From contig JAFZVE010000068.1 of the NCBI GenBank assembly GCA_017617995.1, positions 1 to 64,000 of the forward strand: a stretch of DNA of 64,000 nucleotides. The letters run 5' to 3'. The stretch comes from Clostridiales bacterium (GTDB lineage Bacteria > Bacillota > Clostridia > Saccharofermentanales > Saccharofermentanaceae). The notes beneath the pieces are model-generated. The model worked only from the letters and a program-made list of their open reading frames with translations, made no database searches and was not told the DNA's origin. The position numbers and the translations under genes are program-made. This document shows positions 28,401 to 36,983 of the stretch, in pieces (the first letter of the stretch is position 1; each line of letters starts with the position of its first letter).

Positions 28401-29468
28401 ATGGGACGTGCGCTGATTGCGATGAGCGGCGGGGTCGACTCCTCGCTGGCGGCCAAAATCATGATGGATCGCGGATATGACTGCATCGGCTGTACCATGA
28501 AGCTCTACAGTAACGACGATATCGTCGTGGCCAATCCCAAGACATGCTGTGCCCTGGATGACGTGGAAGATGCGCGGAGCGTCTGCCGTCACCTGGGCAT
28601 TCCTTATTATGTTTTCAATTTCCAGGACGAGTTCCGCGAGAAGGTCATCGGAAAGTTCGTCGACTCTTACGAGCACGGCCGCACCCCGAATCCCTGTATC
28701 GACTGCAACCGCTACCTCAAGTTCGGAAAGCTCTACGAGCGGGCGCAGGTGCTGGGCTGCGATGTGATCGTCACGGGGCACTATGCGCGTATCGACGAGT
28801 TTGACGGGCGATTCCATTTGCGCAAAGCACTGGACCCCGCTAAGGATCAGAGCTATGTGCTCTATACCCTGACACAGGAACAGCTGGCGCACACAGTTTT
28901 TCCGCTCGGCGACATTAGCAAGAGTGAAGTCCGCGATCTGGCGAAGGAAGCGGGAATGGTCAATGCCGAGAAAAGAGAGAGCCAGGATATATGCTTCGTT
29001 CCCGACGGCGACTATGTCGCTTTCCTTAAGAAGACCACGGGAAAGGAATACCCGTCCGGCGACTTTGTCGACAAAGATGGAAACGTCCTTGGTACACACA
29101 AGGGCATCATCGCCTATACGCCCGGTCAGAGAAGAGGGCTGGGACTTGCGCTCCCTGCGCCGATGTATGTATCCCGCTTAGATGTCGAGAATAACCGTGT
29201 CATCCTCGTGTACGACGAGGACCTCCGGAATACCGAGGCGCTGATCGATGACGTCAACTGGATCTCCGGCGAGACTCCTGCATCTGAGATCCGCGTCCAG
29301 GCGAAACTCCGCTACCACCAGAAAGAGCAGTGGGCGACGGCCGTGCCCATGGAAGACGGCAAAGTCCGACTCGTTTTCGACGAACCGATCCGCGCGATCA
29401 CACCCGGACAGGCCGCTGTTTTCTATGAAGGAGACGAAGTTATAGGCGGAGGAACAATAATCGGCTGA
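28401..29468 (+). CDS. mnmA: tRNA-specific 2-thiouridylase MnmA
   Basis: Cytoplasmic enzyme making 2-thiouridine at position 34 of Lys, Glu and Gln tRNAs. The PP-loop SGGVDSS is at about 8-14; the catalytic cysteine pair is represented by the Cys in TPNPCIDCN and in ESQDICFVP. The C-terminal beta-barrel runs from about 270. The length of 355 aa is normal. It closes the hydrolase / CAT-like / mnmA operon and is followed by a core palindrome. Confidence 0.95.
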   Translation: MGRALIAMSGGVDSSLAAKIMMDRGYDCIGCTMKLYSNDDIVVANPKTCCALDDVEDARSVCRHLGIPYYVFNFQDEFREKVIGKFVDSYEHGRTPNPCIDCNRYLKFGKLYERAQVLGCDVIVTGHYARIDEFDGRFHLRKALDPAKDQSYVLYTLTQEQLAHTVFPLGDISKSEVRDLAKEAGMVNAEKRESQDICFVPDGDYVAFLKKTTGKEYPSGDFVDKDGNVLGTHKGIIAYTPGQRRGLGLALPAPMYVSRLDVENNRVILVYDEDLRNTEALIDDVNWISGETPASEIRVQAKLRYHQKEQWATAVPMEDGKVRLVFDEPIRAITPGQAAVFYEGDEVIGGGTIIG

Positions 29469-29469
29469 A

Positions 29470-29553
29470 TCGAATTTCTTCGGATAATATGAAAGGCGCC
29501 TCCGCAGGCCTTTCGGCCGAGGACAGCGCCTGGAATATTATCCGAAGAAATTC
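29470..29553 (+). repeat. Long palindrome, subfamily 1, copy 3
   Basis: Perfect 20-bp arms (29470-29489 and 29534-29553) start at the mnmA stop. The core holds GCGCCTCCGCAGG, the small hairpin GGCC-TTTC-GGCC and GAGGACAGCGCC. There is no clear T-tract after it. Confidence 0.88.
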
Positions 29554-29723
29554 GGTATCCTCGATAATTGTTCATTCGAGAGACACGGATACATATCAGT
29601 AAATGATATAAATTTGTTGTTTTTCGATAAAAAATACTTGCAATTCAATATACAGCGTGATATTATCCTATCAGATTCAGTTAGCCTGAGAAGGCGAGAA
29701 AACGGGAAGGATGGGAAAGACGG

Positions 29724-30332
29724 ATGTGTACTCTGGTTGTGCTTTGTGGAATCGTCATCGTTATTGTCATTATGGAAGTCGGGTATAAAAGAGAAAACCC
29801 GGATCACGATATAAAAAAAGGATGTATGAGATGGTTCCTGGCTCTCAGCCTCTGCTTTTTGCTCTTCGTCGGCTATGCTATCTTCAGTATGTACAGATTC
29901 GTTAAATCAGATACGACCTGGCATACCCACACAAGTCTTTCCGCCGAGGATAAGGTACGATGGAGTTACTATATGCTTCTTCCCGAAGCAGAGCCCTGCT
30001 TCGAGTACTATTCCCTTAAAGGTATCCGTGATCCCGGCTATATGGTTGAGACATACGCTTACAGCAGTGCTGAGGAACTGTGCAGCCATCTTCCGGAAGG
30101 GTGTGAGAAAGGAATCACCGCAGCGCTCTCAACCACGCCACAGGAAACAGAAGACATACGCGGAGAAGATGTGAAACAGTATAAGGTATATGCGTCACAG
30201 CTTCCGCTTATTGATGAGGATGAAGTAACGGCAAAGTACGGATACAACCCCGCCGCCATCCCGCAAGAATATTACATCAACGAATACGAAGACGGTACTC
30301 TCCGCTTCGTCGGGTACTTCCATACCGCATAG
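29724..30332 (+). CDS. Membrane-anchored protein of unknown function
   Basis: 202 aa. Two hydrophobic helices lie near the N-terminus (about 4-17 and 35-57), followed by a soluble outside domain of about 145 residues with several Tyr and acidic residues and Cys at PEAEPCFEYYS and EELCSHLPEGCEK. The ribosome site is weak (GGGAAGGATGGG), so the start is uncertain; a shorter form starting at MRWFLALSL (29826) would keep one helix. No recognised family. Confidence 0.6.
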   Translation: MCTLVVLCGIVIVIVIMEVGYKRENPDHDIKKGCMRWFLALSLCFLLFVGYAIFSMYRFVKSDTTWHTHTSLSAEDKVRWSYYMLLPEAEPCFEYYSLKGIRDPGYMVETYAYSSAEELCSHLPEGCEKGITAALSTTPQETEDIRGEDVKQYKVYASQLPLIDEDEVTAKYGYNPAAIPQEYYINEYEDGTLRFVGYFHTA

Positions 30333-30365
30333 CCTGACTATCTCATCAGATCCCCATCCACACCA

Positions 30366-30591
30366 AAAGAAAAAGGAAAGACCACCCTGCCATTTGAGGG
30401 ATAAGGATAATCTCAGGGGAAGTTTTCGATATCCTTCTCAAGCCGAAGAAAAAAGATAAGGAGCGATTCCGCAGGCCGAAGGCCGAGGACCAGCGACGTT
30501 CTTTTCTTCTCGGCTTGAGAAGAGAGACGATGTTCTCTGAGATTATCCTTACATCCATTGTAAGTGGTCTTTCCTCCTTTCTTGTTTTACG
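30366..30591 (+). repeat. Giant nested palindrome, subfamily 1, copy 4
   Basis: About 226 bp folding almost fully on itself. Three stacked arm pairs are visible: AAAGACCAC/GTGGTCTTT, ATAAGGATAATCTCAG/CTGAGATTATCCTTA and CTTCTCAAGCCGAAGAAAA/TTTTCTTCTCGGCTTGAGAAG. The centre is GGAGCGATTCCGCAGG, hairpin, CGAGGACCAGCGACG. It fills the gap before the resistance ABC genes. Confidence 0.88.
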
Positions 30592-30621
30592 ATGTTGATA
30601 ACAAGCAAGGGAGGTTTTCAC

Positions 30622-31392
30622 ATGGAACCTGTATTGAAGATCGATTCACTTAAGAAATATTACGGAAAGGGCGACAGCCAAACGAAGGCGATCGACGGCA
30701 TCACCTTCGAGGTTTTCCCGGGAGAGTTCCTCGGGATCATGGGCGCGTCCGGTTCGGGCAAGTCTACGCTCCTGAACTGCATCGCGGCTGTCATCAAGCC
30801 CACTTCCGGTTCGATAGAAATGGATGGCAAGGAGATCGGCAAACTGTCGGGTAAGAAACTCGCGGAGTACAGAGGAAAGGATATGGGGTATCTTTTCCAG
30901 AACTTCGAACTGATCGATAACCTGACGGGTAAGGAGAACATCCTCCTTCCGGTTTCGCTTCACGGCGGCGTCGAGAAAGAAGGCTCCGAGCGTTTCGAGA
31001 AACTCACGGAGTATCTCGAGATCAAGGACATCCTCAACAAGTTCCCGTCCCAGATGTCGGGCGGTGAGAAGCAACGTATCGCCGCAGCGAGAGCCCTGAT
31101 CCTGAATCCGGGCCTGATCCTCTGCGATGAGCCGACCGGCGCTCTCGATTCTAAGAATGCAAAAGCACTGATGACGAAGCTTTCCGGTCTGAACGGAGAG
31201 CAGGGTGCGACGATCCTCATGGTCACACATGACTCGAACGCGGCCAGTTTCTGCAGCCGCATCATGTTCATCCAGGACGGCAAGATCTTCCACGAACTTC
31301 GAGAAGAAGACGGCGAAGACAGAAAAGCCTTCTATGACCGCATCCTGAAAGTGCTCGCCCAGCTCGGAGGAGGAAGCAGCAATGTTCTTTAA
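30622..31392 (+). CDS. ABC transporter ATPase, BceA type
   Basis: 256-aa ATPase of a peptide-resistance ABC transporter. Walker A GASGSGKST, signature MSGGEKQRIAAARAL and Walker B LILCDEPTGALD are intact; the MacB/LolD-like family is clear. ATG 30622 has GGGAGG 8 nt upstream. It overlaps the permease gene by 11 nt. With the downstream permease, response regulator and kinase it forms a BceAB-RS-type module, in which transport flux is sensed to induce resistance to cell-wall antibiotics such as bacitracin or lantibiotics. The drug is not predictable. Confidence 0.92.
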   Translation: MEPVLKIDSLKKYYGKGDSQTKAIDGITFEVFPGEFLGIMGASGSGKSTLLNCIAAVIKPTSGSIEMDGKEIGKLSGKKLAEYRGKDMGYLFQNFELIDNLTGKENILLPVSLHGGVEKEGSERFEKLTEYLEIKDILNKFPSQMSGGEKQRIAAARALILNPGLILCDEPTGALDSKNAKALMTKLSGLNGEQGATILMVTHDSNAASFCSRIMFIQDGKIFHELREEDGEDRKAFYDRILKVLAQLGGGSSNVL

Positions 31393-33445
31393 GCTCGTAT
31401 ACAGAAACAGCGTCCGAAGCCATAAAGAAAATGCACTCTTTATGGGCTCGCTGATCATCTCCATCATCGCATTTTACGTAGTGCGCTCGCTTTCGAATCA
31501 GGACGTGATGCGCTACCTCAAGACCCTCGAGAGTGACGCGATCCAGAAGCTCTTCAGCATGATCACGGTCCTCTACGGGTTCACACTTTTCATCATTTTC
31601 GCACTGATCTATTTCGCCAGTAAGTACCAGATCGAGCGGCGAAGTCACGAGTTCGGCGTGTACATCATGATGGGCATGAAGAGATTGAAACTTCTCCTGA
31701 TGCTCCTTCTTGAAGATATCGGCAGTTCCGTTATCGCTCTGCTCGTAGGCCTGCCGGTCTCCGTCCTGATCACGGAAGTGATCAGTCTTCTGACGGTTAA
31801 GGTCGTCGGCATCGGATTCATGGGACACCAGAGCACGTGGTCGCTTCACGCGGCGCTTCTTACGGCGGCAGGCTTCCTGGGCGTAAAGATCCTGGCGTTC
31901 CTGATCCTTTCCTTCAATCTCGCCCGCAAAGAAGTCGGCACACTTCTGACCGATGCACCGGATAATGTGAGAAAGAAAGGCTACCCGGTCCTTATGGCTG
32001 TCGTTCAGGCCATCGTTCTCGTCCTCGGTATCCTTCTTCTGATCTATGCGTATGACTCAGGTGTCTCCGGCGATGCGTGGGCAGGAACGAGGGCACTCGG
32101 AAAGACGGTTTTTACCGGTGCGCTCGGTACGGTCCTCGTATTCCGCGGACTTCGCTTCGTGATCGATCTGATCGTAAGACTGGTCAAGTCCGGAAAACTT
32201 CACGTCTTTACCTTCCGCCAGATCGAAGATACCGTCATCTTCAAGTCGGGAACACTGGCGATCTGCTCGCTCCTGATCCTCGTAGCCAGCTCGTGCCTCG
32301 CGGCCGGCGTCGCGACATTTGCTTCCTACGATATGTACGACAAGATCCGTATCGACTATACATTCACGAGCTTCTTCCGCGGGGACGGATCCGATCCGCA
32401 CAAGCAAATCGAGGAGATGGGTCTGGCCAAAGAGTTCTCATACTTAGGTGAGCTCCGCATCGCCCATCCGTATGTCGTAGGAGACGAAAACTATGACAGT
32501 GCTTTTGAAGCGGACGAATACAAATCTCTGATGGACGAGCTTGACCCGAAGTTCCTTTACCACAATAACTGGGGCGACCTGGGCGGATTCCCGTTCATGA
32601 TCCGCCTGTCGGACTATAACAAACTGGCTGTCGCCATGGGCGGCGAGCCGCTTGAACTGAAGGAAGGCGAACTCGGCCTTTACCGAAGCGAATCTTTCGC
32701 CAAGGGTGGGAACATCGACAATCAGGTCCTGGAGAGAAAACCGCACGTGACGCTCGTGGGCAAAGAATTCGTAATGACCGGCCCGGTACAAAATTATCCG
32801 ATCGTTACCGACATGTTCACCACCCTTTCCGGCGCCGTGATCGTGCCGGATGCGGACTTCGATTACTTTGCCGACGGCCGCGAAGAGACCTATGTCAACG
32901 GCGTGCTGGATCGTACGAAGTATACGAGAAGCGACATGGTCGAGAATTACACGAAGTTGAATAAGCTTTTCGACAGCGCGGGGCTCGACTACGAGAGCTA
33001 CCTGCAGAACATGGGACGCCAGCTCTTCTACCTCGTGGCGGCGAGCTACATCACGATCTACCTGGCGCTGATCTTCCTGGTCGTTGCGAACACGATACTG
33101 GGCGTGCAGTTCCTCATGGGACAGAAGCGCACCTCGAAAAGATATAAGACGCTGGTCAAGCTCGGTGCGGACCATCCGACTCTCTATAAGAGCTCGAAAA
33201 AACAGATCAACTGGTACTTCGGGCTTCCGATCGCTGTCGCCGCAGCAAGTACATTCTTTGCTACAAAAGCACTGTTCAACGCGATCCTGAGCTCACGGAC
33301 CAAAACGAATATCAATGAGATGCTCCCTGTGGTCCTCGTTGTAGTAGTGGTCTTTATTCTGATAGAATGTCTGTATATGCACATCGTGAAGCGCAGCAGC
33401 GCACGGTTCCTGGAGACCCTGATGACGCCGGAACGTGAGGAGTGA
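31382..33445 (+). CDS. FtsX-like permease, BceB type
   Basis: Permease of 687 aa with the BceB layout: an N-terminal helix, three helices with an FtsX domain (about 55-160), four more helices to about 310, a large outside domain of about 230 residues (315-545, starting SYDMYDKIRIDYTF), then the last helices (about 550-660). The outside domain is the peptide-sensing part in studied homologues. GGAGGAAG precedes ATG 31382. The gene holds two copies of the AAAAGCACT motif. Confidence 0.9.
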   Translation: MFFKLVYRNSVRSHKENALFMGSLIISIIAFYVVRSLSNQDVMRYLKTLESDAIQKLFSMITVLYGFTLFIIFALIYFASKYQIERRSHEFGVYIMMGMKRLKLLLMLLLEDIGSSVIALLVGLPVSVLITEVISLLTVKVVGIGFMGHQSTWSLHAALLTAAGFLGVKILAFLILSFNLARKEVGTLLTDAPDNVRKKGYPVLMAVVQAIVLVLGILLLIYAYDSGVSGDAWAGTRALGKTVFTGALGTVLVFRGLRFVIDLIVRLVKSGKLHVFTFRQIEDTVIFKSGTLAICSLLILVASSCLAAGVATFASYDMYDKIRIDYTFTSFFRGDGSDPHKQIEEMGLAKEFSYLGELRIAHPYVVGDENYDSAFEADEYKSLMDELDPKFLYHNNWGDLGGFPFMIRLSDYNKLAVAMGGEPLELKEGELGLYRSESFAKGGNIDNQVLERKPHVTLVGKEFVMTGPVQNYPIVTDMFTTLSGAVIVPDADFDYFADGREETYVNGVLDRTKYTRSDMVENYTKLNKLFDSAGLDYESYLQNMGRQLFYLVAASYITIYLALIFLVVANTILGVQFLMGQKRTSKRYKTLVKLGADHPTLYKSSKKQINWYFGLPIAVAAASTFFATKALFNAILSSRTKTNINEMLPVVLVVVVVFILIECLYMHIVKRSSARFLETLMTPEREE

Positions 33446-33505
33446 TTCCACAGGAAAACTCCGGCGCCGTGAGAAGCGCGGACCGATCACGAAGGAAGGT
33501 CGTTC

Positions 33506-34177
33506 ATGAAGAGTATCGCTATAGTCGAAGATGAGAAGATGGTGGCTGAGGAACTGTCTTCGATGCTGGAGAAAGAGGGCTACGAAGCACATGTGGTCGA
33601 TGATTTCTCCTGCGTGACGGAAACGATACTCGATCTTCGCCCAGACCTGCTGCTTCTGGATATCAACCTCCCGGAGAAGAACGGATTCCGGATCTGCCGG
33701 GAAGTGAAAAGTAAGAGCGCGATCCCGGTGGTCGTGCTGACCTCACGGGACCAGCTTCCCGACGAGCTTCACGCACTGGAGCTCGGCGCAGATGAATTCA
33801 TCACGAAGCCCTACAGAAAAGAACGGCTCCTCGCGAGGATCGCAAATGTCCTCCGCCGCTACGAAGGACGGCAGAATATGCTCGAGGGCCCGGGGTTCCT
33901 TCTGGACCGCGGGACATTCACGCTCTATATCGACGGCACGTCCGTCCTGCTTCCGAAGAATCAGGGAAAGATCCTCGAGACGCTGATGCTCGAGATGGGA
34001 AATGTCGTTCCGAAAGAGACGATCTGCGAAGCCGTCTGGGGCACAAGTGAATTTATCGATGAAAATGCCCTTCAGGTGAATCTGACCCGACTGAAGAAGA
34101 CGCTGTCCGGCCTTCCCATGAAGGTGCAGATCGCCTCGGAACGCGGCGTGGGGTATAAACTGGAGGAGAAGTCATGA
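33506..34177 (+). CDS. Response regulator, OmpR family (BceR-like)
   Basis: 223-aa regulator. The receiver has the acidic pair near 9-10, phospho-acceptor D52 in LLLLDINLPEKNG, T/S in VVVLTSRD and K in EFITKPYRKE. The C-terminal winged helix (about 130-223) ends in VGYKLEEK, as usual for OmpR-type DNA-binding domains. It overlaps the kinase gene by four bases and likely controls the upstream ABC genes. Confidence 0.94.
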   Translation: MKSIAIVEDEKMVAEELSSMLEKEGYEAHVVDDFSCVTETILDLRPDLLLLDINLPEKNGFRICREVKSKSAIPVVVLTSRDQLPDELHALELGADEFITKPYRKERLLARIANVLRRYEGRQNMLEGPGFLLDRGTFTLYIDGTSVLLPKNQGKILETLMLEMGNVVPKETICEAVWGTSEFIDENALQVNLTRLKKTLSGLPMKVQIASERGVGYKLEEKS

Positions 34178-35178
34178 GAAGATATCTCTCGATCCTCCGG
34201 TTCCACCTTCCGTGGCTACTCTACGCACTGGCGGGAGATGTGTTCTTCGCGGTGCTCCTGTGGATCACGGACGCAAGTGCTTTTCGAACATTAACACTCA
34301 CGATCGTTCTATTCTCGATCCTCACGTTTCTTTTCGTATGTGTGCTGGTCCTCGCTTCTGAAAGAAGGATGACACGTGCACTTGACGAATTCCTGAAAAG
34401 CCCGGATGAGACGCACGCGCAGCTTCTCCTTTCGCATCTGAAGGGAGCGGAGCAGCGGAGAATGAAGGAGATGTGCGACCTGATCCTTCAGCAGAAAGAA
34501 CGGCTCGGTAAGGAGATCTCCCGGAACGAAGACTACGAGGAGTACGTGGAGGCCTGGGCTCACGAGGCGAAGACGCCGATCGCGCTTCTTACCATGATCC
34601 TCGACAACAACAGAGATACCCTTGATCCCGAGATGGTCTATAAGATCGAGTACATCCGCAGCCGCATCAGCGAGTGCGTCGACCAGATGCTGCAGTACTC
34701 GCGCATCAAGGGCGAGAAGAAGGATTACCGGTTCGAACACCTGCCGATCCGGGACATTATCGAAGAGGTGGTCGAGGATTACCGGCCGCTCCTTGTCGAG
34801 AAGGATTTCCTCGTGATCGATGAGGTCAGGACCGAGACGATCTACTCCGACCGTCGCGCGCTCCGCTTCATCCTCGGGCAGATCGTCAGTAATTCCATCA
34901 AGTACTCCGCGGAGGATCCGCAGCTCCGGTTTTTCATCGAAGGTGAGAATAAACTCGTCATCGAGGACAACGGGATCGGCATCAAGTCCGCCGATCTGCC
35001 TTTCATCTTCGAGCGTGGTTTTACCGGCGATACGGGCGAGGCGAGGAAGAAAGCGACCGGTATGGGCCTTTATCTGGTCCGGAAAATGGCCGATGACATG
35101 AAGTTTACGCTCGATGTTTCATCAGAAACAGGAAAAGGCTTCCGAATCGTGGTACAATATCCCATGGTTGAATTTTGA
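34174..35178 (+). CDS. Intramembrane-sensing histidine kinase (BceS-like)
   Basis: 334-aa kinase with only two N-terminal helices (about 13-32 and 38-61) and almost no outside loop, the intramembrane-sensing layout of BceS, which reads the state of its ABC permease. H130 in AWAHEAKTPIALL is the phospho-site. N-box (IVSNSIKYS), G1 (EDNGIGI), F-box and G2 (GMGLYLVRKM) are intact. It ends the module. Confidence 0.94.
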   Translation: MRRYLSILRFHLPWLLYALAGDVFFAVLLWITDASAFRTLTLTIVLFSILTFLFVCVLVLASERRMTRALDEFLKSPDETHAQLLLSHLKGAEQRRMKEMCDLILQQKERLGKEISRNEDYEEYVEAWAHEAKTPIALLTMILDNNRDTLDPEMVYKIEYIRSRISECVDQMLQYSRIKGEKKDYRFEHLPIRDIIEEVVEDYRPLLVEKDFLVIDEVRTETIYSDRRALRFILGQIVSNSIKYSAEDPQLRFFIEGENKLVIEDNGIGIKSADLPFIFERGFTGDTGEARKKATGMGLYLVRKMADDMKFTLDVSSETGKGFRIVVQYPMVEF

Positions 35179-35253
35179 TCAGTTCTTGCCGCGGCGGTTT
35201 TCTTCCGCGCGAAAAGCACTGAAATAATATAATTCCCTAGATAAGGAGAAACC

Positions 35254-36003
35254 ATGCTTGAGTTACAGCATGTCTCATTCGGAGTGAATGAGGAAGGACA
35301 GAATAAAGAGATCCTGCGCGACATCAACCTTAAGATCCCGGATGGTAATCTCACCGTGATCACAGGTCCGAACGGTGGCGGCAAATCCACTATGGCCAAG
35401 CTCATCGCCGGCATCATCAAGCCGACGGAGGGTAAGATCTTCTTTAACGGCGAGGACATCACGGAGATGTCGATCACGGACCGTGCCAGAAAAGGTATCG
35501 GCTTTGCGTTCCAGCAGCCGGTAAGATTTAAGGGCCTTCAGGTCTTCGATCTGATCCGTCTGGCGACGGGCTCGAAGCTCTCTTCGGTAGATGCCTGCAA
35601 GTATCTGTCGGAGGTAGGTCTCTGTGCGAGAGATTACATCAACCGCGAAGTGAACGCCAGCCTTTCCGGCGGTGAACTGAAGCGTATCGAGATCGCGACG
35701 GTTCTGGCGAAGGGCTCCCAGCTTTCGGTCTTTGACGAGCCGGAGGCCGGTATCGACCTGTGGAGTTTCCAGAATCTCATCAAGGTTTTCGAAGGCATGA
35801 GAAAGAACATCAAGGACAGCTCGATCCTGATCATCTCCCACCAGGAGAGGATCCTGAACATCGCTGATGAGATCGTCGTCTTAAGCGACGGTAAGCTCAT
35901 CGCGCATGGTCCGAAGGACGAGATCATGCCGAGTCTCGAGGGCACCATGTCCGCAGTTAAGCGCTGCGGAAAGGGTCTCGTAGAGGAAGGAGGCGAGGCG
36001 TAA
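35254..36003 (+). CDS. sufC: Fe-S assembly ATPase, SufC-like (SmsC type)
   Basis: 249-aa ABC-type ATPase of Fe-S cluster assembly: Walker A GPNGGGKST (38-46), signature LSGGELKRIEIA and Walker B LSVFDEPEAGID. AAGGAG precedes the start. The next gene begins inside its stop (TAATG). No sufS, sufU, sufE or second sufB/D is present, so this is a two-gene arrangement like the minimal SMS system described in anaerobic bacteria and archaea. It is preceded by a TATAAT at 35228-35233. Confidence 0.9.
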   Translation: MLELQHVSFGVNEEGQNKEILRDINLKIPDGNLTVITGPNGGGKSTMAKLIAGIIKPTEGKIFFNGEDITEMSITDRARKGIGFAFQQPVRFKGLQVFDLIRLATGSKLSSVDACKYLSEVGLCARDYINREVNASLSGGELKRIEIATVLAKGSQLSVFDEPEAGIDLWSFQNLIKVFEGMRKNIKDSSILIISHQERILNIADEIVVLSDGKLIAHGPKDEIMPSLEGTMSAVKRCGKGLVEEGGEA

Positions 36004-36929
36004 TGCTGAATCTGGATGCAACATCTGACCGCCTTTTGGCGGAGGTCGCGGATCTTCACAAGGTTCCGGTAGGCGCCTTTAATATCCGTGCGAACGGTAA
36101 AGCCGTCGCGAGAAATTCTTCGGCGAACATCGATATCATCCCGAAGGAGAACGGCTCGGGCATCGACATCAAGATCAAGCCCGGCACGAAGAATGAGAGT
36201 GTGCACATCCCGGTCGTCATGACCGCGAGCGGCATTAAGGAGATCGTGTATAACGATTTCTACATCGGCGAGGACTGTGATGTCGTGATCGTCGCCGGCT
36301 GCGGTATCGATAACTGCGGACCGAAGGACAGCGAGCATGACGGTATCCACCGTTTCTTCGTCGGAAAAGGCGCGAAGGTCAAGTATGTCGAGAAGCACTA
36401 CGGTTCCGGTGAAGGCACCGGTAAGCGCATCCTCAATCCGGGTACGGAAGTCTACATGGAAGAAGACAGCTACATGGAGATGGAGATGACCCAGATCAAG
36501 GGCGTCGACGATACCGTCCGTGACACGAAGGCCGAGCTCGGCAAGGGCGCGAGACTCGTGGTGCATGAGCGTCTCATGACACATGGAAATCAGAATGCGG
36601 TCAGCAATTACCGTGTCGACTTAAATGGCGAAGGATGTTCAGCCGACGTAGTCTCCCGTTCGGTCGCCAGAGACGATTCCTACCAGAAGTTCGATGCTGT
36701 TCTGACCGGAAATGCAGCCTGCTCCGGACACACAGAGTGCGATGCGATCATCATGGACAACGGCCGTATCCTGGCGGTGCCGGGACTCGAGGCGAATAAC
36801 GTCGATGCGGCGCTCGTACATGAGGCGGCCATCGGTAAGATCGCCGGAGATCAGCTCATCAAGCTCATGACCTTCGGACTGACCGAGCAGGAAGCAGAAG
36901 AGCAGATCATCAACGGCTTCCTGAAATAA
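36003..36929 (+). CDS. SufB/SufD-family scaffold protein (SmsB type)
   Basis: 308-aa member of the SufBD family, shorter than SufB (about 470) and SufD (about 420). The beta-helix core (KGAKVKYVEKHYG, GNAACSGHTECDAIIMDNG) and the C-terminal VHEAAIGKIAGDQLIKLMTFGLTE are diagnostic. Candidate cluster ligands are C92, C100, C105 and later Cys residues in GEGCSADVV and AACSGHTEC. It works with the SufC-like ATPase as a cytoplasmic Fe-S scaffold. Start overlaps the sufC stop. Confidence 0.88.
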   Translation: MLNLDATSDRLLAEVADLHKVPVGAFNIRANGKAVARNSSANIDIIPKENGSGIDIKIKPGTKNESVHIPVVMTASGIKEIVYNDFYIGEDCDVVIVAGCGIDNCGPKDSEHDGIHRFFVGKGAKVKYVEKHYGSGEGTGKRILNPGTEVYMEEDSYMEMEMTQIKGVDDTVRDTKAELGKGARLVVHERLMTHGNQNAVSNYRVDLNGEGCSADVVSRSVARDDSYQKFDAVLTGNAACSGHTECDAIIMDNGRILAVPGLEANNVDAALVHEAAIGKIAGDQLIKLMTFGLTEQEAEEQIINGFLK

Positions 36930-36983
36930 GCGTATATCATTTGATGTACTGTGTGAAAAGCACTGTTCCTTGAACCGAGAGAT

